A DNA stretch of 64,000 nt from Isochrysis galbana (lineage: Eukaryota; Haptophyta; Isochrysidales; Isochrysidaceae): assembly GCA_018136815.1 (NCBI GenBank), contig CM030938.1, positions 1,772,202 through 1,836,201 on the forward strand, read 5' to 3'. The translations under genes and the position numbers were made by a program. The stretch's first letter is position 1; each line of letters begins with the position of its first letter. Shown here piece by piece: positions 55,000 to 64,000 of this stretch. The notes beneath the pieces were generated by a model, which had not been told where the DNA came from, searched no databases, and saw nothing but the letters and a program-made list of their open reading frames with translations.

Positions 55000-55857
55000 T
55001 GTCGCATTCGCGAATCGACACTCGTTAGGCTTCGCTCTTCTCTTCGTCGTTCGGTATCTATCGTTATAATTCTCTGCTTTCTCGCGTTCTCGGTCAAAAG
55101 CTTCGCTTGGATGCATGGGATCGGGGGTTGTGGAGCGCTCTCTCTCTTTCTCTCGAAAGAGAAGGGAAGTTTCCCCACCTCTCTTCCTCCCAGGCGCCTC
55201 GCAGATAGGTTTAATTTGCTATCTCCCCTGCGGTTCTTTATCTGCTTCTGGGGGCAATCAGGTTTAATTTGCGACCTCTTCGCATCTCCCCCTTAGGCAC
55301 ATCGCACTCCTTTCGTCTTATTTGGTAGGTCTCTTGTCTCTTGGAATCCTGCGTAGCAAGATTGCCCCTCGTTTCCGTTATGGTGCGATTCCCGTTCCAG
55401 ACAAGATCGTCGACAGATCGCCCTTTGATCGTCGTCCGTCGTTGTCTGATCGGAGTGTTTGGGTTTGATTTCAGTCGAGTTATGTGAGAAAGTCGTGGGG
55501 CGAGAGTCGGGGTGTTTTCCTGGGTGTCTTTGTCCGTCGGCCTGTCGTCAGTCGTCATCCGTCGTCGCTCTCGCTCTCGTCGCTCTCGCTCTCGTAACAC
55601 TCAGACCTTACAATCCCTCCTCACCTCGCCAGCCCCTGCCACCACAGCCCTCCTCACACTCACCCTCGCCTTTCGCCGCTCGTTCCATGTCGCTTTCGCC
55701 GCCGTCCTCGCCCTCGCTCAAGCCCGCCTGCCCGCCTTCCTCTGCTGACGGGCTTCAGCCCGTCAGCACCTCTGAAGTCGTCTCCTCCGCCGCGCCTGCC
55801 GCCGGCATGCATCCTTCCTCATTGCCCTCAGGCCCTATGGGCCAGCCCAATTCGTCA
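55000..55857 (+). repeat. Right LTR of the gypsy element (858 bp)
   Basis: Same length and, as far as I can compare by eye, the same sequence as 35443-36300; TG...CA ends. Confidence 0.92.
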
Positions 55858-55862
55858 TAGAA
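55858..55862. repeat. Target-site duplication of the gypsy element, right copy
   Basis: TAGAA, matching 35438-35442. Confidence 0.88.
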
Positions 55863-56368
55863 GCTTTTTCTCCGAAGGAAAGCGACAAACTTCAAGGCCC
55901 ACCTCTCCCAGGAACTCCTGGGACGTTAAGCACATGGACGCCGTGGCCTGTGACGCTGCTCGGCGAGCCGTCGAGGTGACGTACGTCCTCGTCGCATTGG
56001 GTATCGCCTGGAAGAGAGTCGGCTGTCGTTCGTCTGGAGCAGCCGCGAGCGCCACCCTCTTCCTCTTTGTCCTTGGTTGTTGCGATGACTGTTGCGCCTG
56101 CTTTCGGGGCTTATTGGGAGGGGGGGGGAGGCGGAGGAGGCGGAGGAGGCGGAGGAGGAGCGGGGGCAAAAGCAGGCTCAGACGCACCTTGAGGGCTGTG
56201 CCCCAATCCCGTCAGACTCCACAGCTCCTCCACCTGCTGCAGCAGCGCCCCTGCCACAGGCAAGCCCATTGCCCGTCGCATCGTAGCCACATCATCGGCC
56301 AATTGCCCACCGGGAGGGGTGCCGAAGAGCTCCCTGAGCTCGAGAACCATGACGACAAGCGAGGGCAT
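55863..56368 (-). pseudogene. C2H2/HTH protein gene, N-terminal half, separated by the gypsy insertion
   Basis: On the minus strand a frame from 56368 (MPSLVVMVLELRELFG, QQVEELWSLTG, ending in a long Pro run near 56111-56160) is followed, in another frame, by a basic stretch (KPRKQAQQSSQQPRTKRKR) and TSQEFLGEVGLEVCRFPSEK up to the TAGAA site. The frame at the site agrees with the start of the left half (LAPAPLFGCKVCGRTF). The frame change around the Pro/poly-C tract may be an intron ending in CAACAG or a homopolymer length error. Confidence 0.5.
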
Positions 56369-56369
56369 T

Positions 56370-56820
<451 letters not shown>

Positions 56821-57142
56821 GATGAGCGCTACGACGATAAGAAACAAGAAACCACCCCCCAGCGGCTTTGACCGGGATAAGAAACTCGAGATAAGAAACC
56901 TCCCGGGCGGAGCCCGAGGGGACAAGAAAGCTTTAGAAGCTTTTCACTCCTGTTTTCTTAATGGTGCACCCATACTGTAGGAGTACCACTGTCTTCATCG
57001 GCGAGGTTCCGATACGTGATGAGCGTGGTCGTAGACGCGGGAGTGACACGGGCGCCAGTCCCGCCCCCAAATCAACGAACGAACGTGGTTCTTTGAGGGA
57101 AGTGAGAGAAAAGAGAAGAGGGAGAGAGAGGAGGGAGGCACG
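56821..57142 (+). promoter_or_regulatory. Upstream region of the TIR-domain gene
   Basis: Contains a hairpin-like GAAAGCTTTAGAAGCTTTTC at about 56927-56946, repeated GATAAGAAAC motifs and a GA-rich stretch at 57097-57139 just before the ATG. Confidence 0.4.
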
Positions 57143-59499
57143 ATGCCCGTCATCCCGGCATCGCCCCCGCCTGGCGCCGCGCCGCCGCCCGAGTCAATCT
57201 CAGAACCAAATCTCTCGGCGGCCTCGCACTTGGAGGAACACGCCAAGGGCTACACCGTCGTTGAGTCACCGGAGGAGTGTATGACGCAGAGCAACGAGCC
57301 GGTCGGTGGGTTGAAGGCGCGGATGGGGTTGCAGTACACCTCCACCTCGCAGGTGGTACTGCAGCTGCCGCTCCTCGTTGCCGTCGTTCTCATTGTCGTC
57401 TCGCTCTTCCTCAAGGTGCAGATGAACTCACTGCGCGTCCCAGTCGTGCTGAGCACTCTCTCCTCGTGGACGAACTGCATCTTCCTCTCGCTGCCGTTCC
57501 AATTGACGATCCTCTACTACGCGGCCGCGCTCCACGCGAGGGAGGTGGCGCACACCATCACCAACCAAGCCTTGAGAGAACGCAAGATCACTGCGTGGAG
57601 TGACCAAGACTTGACGACTGCCAAAATGGAGGGTAGCAAGCTGGGTGTCACGGCCTTCAGCGTATACATAGTCCTGCCGCTCGCTTGCGTGCTGGCCTTC
57701 GTTGGTGTAGTTCATAATGCTGGCTCCATCTCAGCGAACGGCGCACGGCTGGCCATGACGGCCTTAGGCATCATCGCCTTCTATGCCATCGTCGTCTGCT
57801 CGGTGCACGTCCTTATCCGGGGCTTGCTCCGTCGTGAGCGCGACAGCTCGGTAAACTACATCACTTTTACGCTCGAGCCAATGTTGCTGGTCCTTATTGC
57901 CTTCCAGCTCTTCCTGACTAGCTTCGGGGTTCTCATTCTTCTCACTGTGCCCAGCTCGCCAGGTGAGCAGCTCCGCCTGCACAGAATCTGAAGGAAAGCA
58001 GGCACTCTGCCATCATTTGCTCAAGTGTCAAATGTGACGAAATGCTTTTGTGTGCGCATCTCACCCATCGACACCCCCCTTACCCCTAAGAGAGGAAAGT
58101 AAAAAAGAGGTGGGGTTGGGGTTGGGGGCAGCTCCGCCGTCCACATCACCCGCCGCCGCACACACATGCAGGCACCAATATTCTGCTGTCAGCGGGCACC
58201 TTCTCTTCCGAGGTCTTCATCTACCCGACCTTCGACGAGTGCAAGGCCCATGTGAACCAAACCTACTTTGATCAACATTGTGAGCGGACAGAATCGAATC
58301 TACTACCGTGGCAGCAATTCGGCGGTGGGCTCGACATCAAGTGTAACGATGGCGGCTGGGGTGTGTTTGACTCCCTTTTCTCAGCGTGTCGCTCCCTGGT
58401 GGCTGAGAATGTGGCCAAGGACCCTGTAGGCAACAACCTCTTCTCGCAACTGTTCGTCGGTGGCCTCGTCCTGGTTAAAGAGTACCTGGCTTCCGCCGAT
58501 CCTTCGATCAACATCAGCAACTTCATGCGCAAGGGAAGCCTATTTCTGCGTACCGCTATTTTCTGCGCCCTCGTCGTGGCTGTCTGCGCGGCACCGCTTG
58601 TGGCCCATGCCTTCTACCTATCGACAGGTCAAGGATCGCTGGCGCCGTGGTTCGCCTACTCTGCACGCCTCCTGGGCGCCTTCAGCCTCGCTTCGAGCCT
58701 GGTGATGATATTTGTGCACTTTCTTGTAAGCAAGTTTACTGCAGTCCACACCACAACCTTTTTCATCTCTTACAAGCAGGACGATCAGTCCGACGGCGCC
58801 GTGAGTATGCTCTTCACCAACTTACCGGGCGAAGGCCACTGGCTTGACAAGATGCAGGATGATCGGTCGGTGAAGGGTATGCTTAAGGGCGTGCAGGAGA
58901 GCGATGCCTTTCTGGCAGTCATCTCGCCCCGCTACTTCACATCATGGTTTTGCTGCCTCGAGCTGCACACCGCAATGACATTAGGAAAGCCGATTCAACT
59001 GGTCTTCAACGCACACAAAATGACGGTTAGGATGATACTCGACATAGTAAATCAAATTCCTGAGCTAAGCCCTTTGAAGGATATTGAGATCTTGCCAATA
59101 CATGAGGAGATCCAGATGATCCGGCCGTGCGTGGAGAGGCTCATGGAGGCGGTGCACTCTGGACGACTTATTGCTGTCTTCGGCAAAGGGAAAAACGGTG
59201 AAGGCAAGGACCGTGCAACTGAAATCCCAAAGCGAATCGGCCAGCACACCTTTGACCAAGATGAGCCAGCCGAGAAGTTGGCTGAGAAGGCGAAGATGTT
59301 CACAGAGGTGGATGTGGAAGAGGCCAACGGCCAAAACGCCCGGAAGACGTCCCTTGCGGCGGTCCGCCTCGAACGACACCATACCATTGAGATGGTCGAT
59401 GACCACGAGATGCGGGTGCGCGAGCTTGAGGCCAAGTTTAACAACCTTTTCACCCGCAAGGGAGGATACGAGTTTCTACAAAGCGTCAATGGATGTTGA
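57143..59499 (+). CDS. Multi-span membrane protein with C-terminal TIR domain, two exons
   Basis: Exon 1 is 57143-57962 and exon 2 is 58172-59499 (GT-AG, phase 1), 715 aa. A Pro-rich N-terminus is followed by about five hydrophobic spans in exon 1 (for example LLVAVVLIVVSLFL, YIVLPLACVLAFVGVV, LLVLIAFQLFL), a loop with several Cys (HCERTESN, DIKCNDGGWG), and two more spans (TAIFCALVVAVCAAPLVAHAF, LASSLVMIFVHFLV). The TIR domain covers about residues 468-590: FFISYKQDD (box 1), KGVQESDAFLAVISPRYF (box 2), then WFCCLELHTAM, where Glu (about 537) sits at the catalytic position of NAD-cleaving TIR domains. After it come a basic linker and a helical tail. A membrane-anchored immune or stress NADase/adaptor is inferred. 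Start 57143 gives an in-frame Pro-rich leader after a purine tract. Confidence 0.85.
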
Positions 59500-59929
59500 G
59501 TGAGAGCCTTAATCTGCAATGCAGCACACTATGTCTTTTCTTGTGTACGGGGTCGGAGGAGTCGTTTACGATCATTACCATCATCTCGTGTCCGTTTGAG
59601 AAGGCACTTGGTCACATCCAAGCACAAGTCCCATCGTCGTTGAGTTTTCCATGGACTCGTCAGATGGCGGATGGATTTACATGTAATAGTGCATGTTATT
59701 GATTGGAATCTTCTCTCGTTGTTTTGTTCTGCGTTATGCGTCATGCTCCCCTTACTCCTTACTCTTCTGCCTCGAAGTCCGATAAGCCGGTTTCGTCTAA
59801 GTCTTCGGATCCTGAGGATGAGGACAAAGAACTTCTTTATATTCTCGCCACACGCGCAGCCCTGCACATCCTTCTCGCAGCCACGCCCTCATCCTTTATC
59901 ACTCTTTCTACCTGATATCCAGTACCGGA
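59500..59929 (+). repeat. Downstream region with dispersed repeat copy B
   Basis: 59827-59911 matches 32147-32231 (copy A). It is preceded by a short frame starting at 59736 (MRHAPLTPYSSASKSDK) with an acidic stretch (SSDPEDEDKELLYILA), which may be the start of a lost mobile-element protein. No host gene recognised. Confidence 0.4.
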
Positions 59930-60362
59930 AGCGTAGCGGGCACAGAAGAGATCCAATACTATCGCCCACCAGCTGAATGGGAGAACGATGGGAGAACGGA
60001 TAAAGGCCCGAGATTTATGATTTATGGTTTATGGATTACCCCCTACCCCCTAGCTGACTAGCTGCCGAATACGCCATACAAAAGCGGAAAATCGCGTTAG
60101 ACGAAATCACGGTCTCCGACATCACCAAAACCGCGCTCAAAGCAGCCCGAAAAATGCCTCGCAATCGGCGGAGCTGGCATGGAAGAAACGACTAGACATC
60201 ACGAAAGAAGAAGGGAAACATATAGCCAAACTATACACACTGCCAATGCTAAATCACACGGACAAACATCTTCACTTCAAACTGCAAGCGCCACCGCGAG
60301 GACTCATGCTACCTACCTAGCGTGGTGCCCCGTGACGACAAAAATATTCGAAACCATAGTGT
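59930..60362 (+). mobile_element. Decayed LINE fragment
   Basis: Peptides in shifting frames match the ORF2 tail at 26900-27345: EEIQYYRPPAEWEND (against EIQHYHPPARWEGG), the text for LPMLNHTDKHLHFK, and YLAWCPVTTKIFETI (against HLAWCPATKTIFETI). Stops (TAG/TGA near 60048-60060) and frame changes are present, plus a local GATTTATGATTTATGGTTTATGG duplication at about 60009-60034. It is a dead relative of the LINE at 25222. Confidence 0.75.
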
Positions 60363-60405
60363 CGCATTCATCCTTAGATGATACAATCTCCAGGCTCTTA
60401 TCTCC

Positions 60406-60607
<202 letters not shown>

Positions 60608-60789
60608 TCTCTTCCCGTCTCCGTCTCTCGCGACTCGCGACGTGTTTAGGTTATCGCCGATTTGGGGTCTCGGTTACTTTTAATTTTCTGCTTGGTATAG
60701 GTGAATGATTCTGGTGTTTTCGTGAGTCGGTGTATTCTTCTGTTGTTCTCAGCATCGTTGTCCGTCGTTGTTCGCTGCGTCGCTGCACT

Positions 60790-61025
60790 CTAGCAGCCTA
60801 GGCCGATAACGAGCCGAAAATGGCGGCCCCATAAGTAGTAAGTAGGGGCGCCAATTGCGAATACTCTCGAGCGCCGCGAGAAGCTCCACCTCGGTGATGG
60901 TCCAGTGGCGTTCGGCTGACGTTAACCGCCGTCCGTAATAAGCCGCCACTTGCTCGTGGCCAGTGGCCATGGCCGTCAGTCTGCAGTCTGCGAGAGTATA
61001 CTCCCGATACCCAGGGTCAAGACGC
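60790..61025 (-). repeat. Ty3/gypsy RNase H fragment (fossil)
   Basis: The minus strand matches the RNase H part of the gypsy pol: VAAYYGRRLTSAERHWT and EVELLAALESIRNWRPYL against VVAYYGRRLTAAERHWT and EVELLAALESIRTWRPYL. Only about 80 codons remain and the piece is broken. It belongs to a related family, older than the insertion at 35443. Confidence 0.8.
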
Positions 61026-62571
61026 GCCTTGAGTGCCCAACTGCTTCGACCCGCGACCGGGGGCGCCACGAGGCCGTTTCAGTCACCGCTCACCAAATGG
61101 ATGGCGCTACCAGCACCAAAGTGCGGTACGCCGCCCTCACAGCCACGCCAATCGCGCCCGCCGCACCCGCGCACTGCGTCGAAATCGGCCGCTTGCCGCT
61201 TGCGGCCCCCGGTGATGACGTCGTCACGCCCCCAAGACGCGCCCCAAGTGCCCAACTTCGACCCGCGGCGCTCGCCTTGCGCGAACGCTCGATGTGCATT
61301 GAGCACGCCTTCTCAGCGGGTGAAGCCACTTCAGTGAGGCCTCGCGGGGCCACCACTGAGTCGGTAGACAGGCACAGGATCGCACGGCAGAGCATCACTG
61401 CTGCATTGGTGAACTCTCGAACTCTCCCGTGCGACCTTGTGCCTTGGCCTCTGCTGCGCTGGACTTGGCGTACGCATGAAGCGCGTATGCATGAGTCCAG
61501 CGCAGGCCACCATCAGGCCGAGCTTGCACATGAGCCCTGGGCTCAATGCGCTCGCCTCGGCGAACGGCCTTCATGAGGGCCTGGACTTCTGGCAGCGCTC
61601 GCCAGTGCTCGCCAGCGTCCCAGGGGCCGGCCTCATGGAGGTCGGGCCGTGTCGAATTATCGTATGCCTGCGGCGCAATGGCAATGGCAATGGGCAAGGA
61701 TATGTCACTACCAGACTGGGGACTGTGCGACCCTCGAGATCGAGCGTGCGATCCACCAGGGACCTCCCACATCCCTCGCGAGACCCCTGAGCTTGGGCTC
61801 CTCACCAGCTGGCAGCCATTGCGAGGCCGACAGCCGGCAATCGGCCGACGCGGAACGCGGAACCCCCGCGTTTCTTATGGGGATTCGCCCGACATTCACT
61901 GCTTTGATTCTCTCAGGCGCGCGATCCTCCCATTCTCCCAAAATAGACTTCCATGGGCCGGAAAAGGCGGGGGAGTCACGAGTCACTCACCGACGCCATG
62001 GATTTTCGTGGGGTAGAAGGGGGGTCGCGCGCCGGGGGGGGGGGTCTGGGGGGGCAGGTAAGGGGGGTCCCTAGGGAATCCTTGGACACCCAGGAGGGGT
62101 GGAAAATGGTGGTAAAAAAGAGAAATATCATCGAAATTTGGGGGTGCGGGTGCGGGCTCGAAATGTGAACGAAACCTCAATCCCAAACAACAATCAAAAT
62201 TTGGGCGAGTTGAAAACGAAATCCTGACCCCAGCCTAGGGACGGATGGGGTGCAGGGCTCCTCGCCCAGAGCCCTTGTTTCTTGTTTTTCCTGCGTTGGC
62301 CTTGGTGCGTGTGGGTCGGCGACGCGGGGAGGCCGCGTGCCGGTGGCGTCCCCCTCGCGTCTCGGGAGACGACGGCTCGATCGATCGCCCCCTTCTATTT
62401 TTGGATGGGGACGGGGAGAGAGGGAGAAAAGGGGGGTGGTTCTGTGTTTAGTGTTTAGAGAGGTGACGAACGAGAAACGGAGGAAACGGATCTCTTGCTG
62501 TGTGGAGCGTTCGCGGGTGTTGCTGCGGGGGGGGAGAGAGAGAAGGAGAGGGAGAGAGAGAGAAAGAGAAG

Positions 62572-62614
<43 letters not shown>

Positions 62615-62916
62615 GGAGAGGGCGAGAGAGACGGGAGAGAGAGAGAGAGAGGGAGAGAGAGAGGGAGAGAGAGGGAGGGGAGCGGGGGGAGGAGAGAGGA
62701 GAAAGAGGGCGAGAGAAGTGGAGAGTTTGATGAAAGGTGCGGTTACAGTCTCTAGGATTGGCTCGACTTTTCCCGCGGCCGCCCCGAGCTCGCACTCCTC
62801 CCGGGAGAGGGGCGGGGCGGGCGCAGTGGCAGAGGGAGGGAGAGGGAGGGAGGGAGGGAGAGAGAGAGAGAGAGGGAGGGAGGGAGGGAGGGAGGGAGGG
62901 AGGGAGGACGAGCTCG
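61026..62916. other. Intergenic region with simple repeats
   Basis: The open frame at 60950-61576 has no domain and biased composition, so it is not called. GA-rich tracts at 62536-62690 and GGGA repeats at 62831-62907 lead up to the next ATG on its coding strand. Confidence 0.4.
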
Positions 62917-63690
62917 ATGGACGCCTCGCCATGTCACCTTGCGCCCCACCCGCCCCACCCGAGTGATCCTCCAGCCGCGTCTCTGCCCCATCCGCCGCCA
63001 CACACCTTGATGCCGCGTGAGGCAAAGGAGTCCTTGTCGCGGAAGCGTGGGCGTGCGCTGTCCATCTCCTGGGGCACCGTGCACGAGTACCAATTCACGC
63101 CCACACTCGACGCCTCCAAGGTCTCTATTACTGAGGGGCCGCCCATTGGTCTGGGAGATCTCCAGTCCTCCGTCCACCACAAATCAGTCGAGGCATACCA
63201 CTTGAAGCGCTTCTCGGGGCCGAGCGATGAGCGCAGGGTCAACATTATACCACCAGAAGAGCGCCTCGCGGCCGTCCGTCAGGTGCGCCGGATAGAGTCC
63301 ATCGAGCACGAGCTCAATGTGCAAGAGGCAACAAGGCGGGGGCGCATGGAGACGGTGCGCGAGCTGTTCGCCGAGGAAATCGCAGCACGCCGCGCACAGC
63401 GTGAGCAGGCTGCCCACAAACACGTCGAGGCAACCGTCGCCAGCAGCTCCGTGGCAGGCACCGGCACACCCCCATCGGTCAAAACAGAGTCCATCCGGGC
63501 CATCGATTCGCAAGAGAAGGCCGGTGTGGTGCGAGAGCACATCCTGCGGAGAGTACCTGCCCGATCCACCGCTTCCGCCTCTTCCAAGCTGGTGAACAAA
63601 CAAAATTGGCCAGATGCTAGGCACGTGCCGGATGTTGCGTCTGAGCCGGCCGCAGGACCCGCCTCGCCTTACTCTGTGGTGGTGCGGTAA
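62917..63690 (+). CDS. Conserved-motif protein of unknown function
   Basis: Single exon, 257 aa from ATG 62917; a second in-frame ATG at 63010 (MPREAKESLSRKR) is an alternative start that would drop the Pro/His-rich leader. The core is ISWGTVHEYQFTPTL, ITEGPPIGLGDL, SVEAYHLKRF and IPPEERLAAVRQV. A similar run (strand ending in VxEY/F, then TDGPPIGL, then SVxxYE..R, then L..xxR) recurs in uncharacterised proteins of algae and oomycetes as I recall; no function is established there. The rest is a helical Arg/Glu-rich segment (RMETVRELFAEEIAARRAQREQ) and a disordered tail. Purine repeats precede the start. It lies alone at the right edge, with no visible partner. Confidence 0.7.
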   Translation: MDASPCHLAPHPPHPSDPPAASLPHPPPHTLMPREAKESLSRKRGRALSISWGTVHEYQFTPTLDASKVSITEGPPIGLGDLQSSVHHKSVEAYHLKRFSGPSDERRVNIIPPEERLAAVRQVRRIESIEHELNVQEATRRGRMETVRELFAEEIAARRAQREQAAHKHVEATVASSSVAGTGTPPSVKTESIRAIDSQEKAGVVREHILRRVPARSTASASSKLVNKQNWPDARHVPDVASEPAAGPASPYSVVVR

Positions 63691-64000
63691 TGTGTGAGAG
63701 GTGCAACCGTTGAGATGCCAACGCGGGGCACCATCTTCTGCCGGACCTCCCTTTCCCGTGGTTTGAAAGTATACGTATGTGAGTCGGCAACCGGCGATGT
63801 CCCGCCTAACGTCTAGAAACGGCTAGCCCCATTCGCCCCCATCGCCGCTTTCTAAGTTCTGCTCTCGCAATCCGCAGCTGCTCATATGACTCTCTAGCAT
63901 GCGGGTTGCAAACACTCGTGATGAGCTTTTTGTGAAAGTGATGGTCGAGGTTTTCCCGCATGTCAAGCCATGGTGCGCGAGTCGTGCTCCTAGTGCTCTC
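63691..64000. other. 3' flank to the window end
   Basis: No gene or repeat recognised. Confidence 0.35.

Larger units (their letters stand above)
35443..55857 (+). mobile_element. Ty3/gypsy (chromovirus-like) LTR retrotransposon, central part present twice around an assembly gap
   Basis: LTR to LTR, flanked by TAGAA. Parts in order: 5' LTR, gag, a frame with a DNA methyltransferase-like domain, protease, reverse transcriptase, RNase H, integrase, chromodomain-like end, 3' non-coding part, polypurine tract, 3' LTR. The segments 38457-45998 and 46099-53649 are nearly the same sequence, meeting at the 100-N gap. The real element is probably about 12.8 kb. The LTRs show no difference that I can see, so the insertion is young. 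Some parts look whole in one copy and broken in the other, with roughly ten or more small breaks per repeated copy, many of the kind seen at poorly polished contig ends. Confidence 0.9.

Noticed and set aside
60950-61576. 208-codon frame right of the gypsy fossil
   Set aside because: No domain, biased composition, and it starts inside the antisense of the fossil fragment.

Overview
This is a GC-rich, intron-bearing nuclear DNA window from a unicellular eukaryote, most likely a microalga or a related protist. The evidence is spliced genes with short introns (mostly phase 0, many acceptors reading CAG|GT), occasional GC-AG introns, eukaryote-only proteins (Rpt4 proteasome ATPase, topoisomerase IB, a Derlin-like protein, a myosin), chromovirus-like Ty3/gypsy and LINE elements, and long GA/CT and poly-G/C tracts. 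The exact lineage cannot be fixed from the sequence. Three 100-N gaps (2910-3009, 28010-28109, 45999-46098) show that this is a scaffold of joined contigs.

Left part (1-25 kb), mainly host genes. It holds a partial myosin with C-terminal MORN repeats (-), a partial PB1-domain gene (+), a ten-exon DNA topoisomerase IB, a two-exon short-chain dehydrogenase/reductase, a complete-looking hAT DNA transposon with target duplication and terminal inverted repeats (12204-15017), a MITE-like element (15397-16063), a three-exon Derlin-like protein with a C-terminal transglutaminase-like region, a small multidrug resistance (SMR) type transporter (-), and a four-exon D-3-phosphoglycerate dehydrogenase with an ACT domain. 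The last two are divergent over a simple-repeat-rich promoter region.

Middle part (25-35 kb). A LINE derivative keeps an ORF1-like front and the ORF2 tail but lacks the reverse transcriptase. It is followed by a seven-exon 26S proteasome ATPase Rpt4 gene and then by fossil retroelement fragments.

Retroelement block (35.4-55.9 kb). One recent Ty3/gypsy insertion has 858-bp LTRs with no difference I could see and a 5-bp target duplication (TAGAA). It interrupts a minus-strand C2H2/CENP-B-type HTH protein gene, whose two halves flank it. Its central 7.5 kb is present twice around the 100-N gap. The simplest reading is that two overlapping contig ends were placed in tandem, so one real element of about 12.8 kb is expected. 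Between gag and protease it carries an open frame with a phage-type DNA cytosine methyltransferase-like domain, the most unusual system in the window.

Right part (56-64 kb). Very long GA and CT microsatellites, a two-exon multi-membrane-span protein ending in a TIR domain with a conserved NADase-type glutamate, LINE and gypsy fossils, and a single-exon gene with an unnamed conserved motif near the right edge. No rRNA, tRNA or CRISPR array was recognised.
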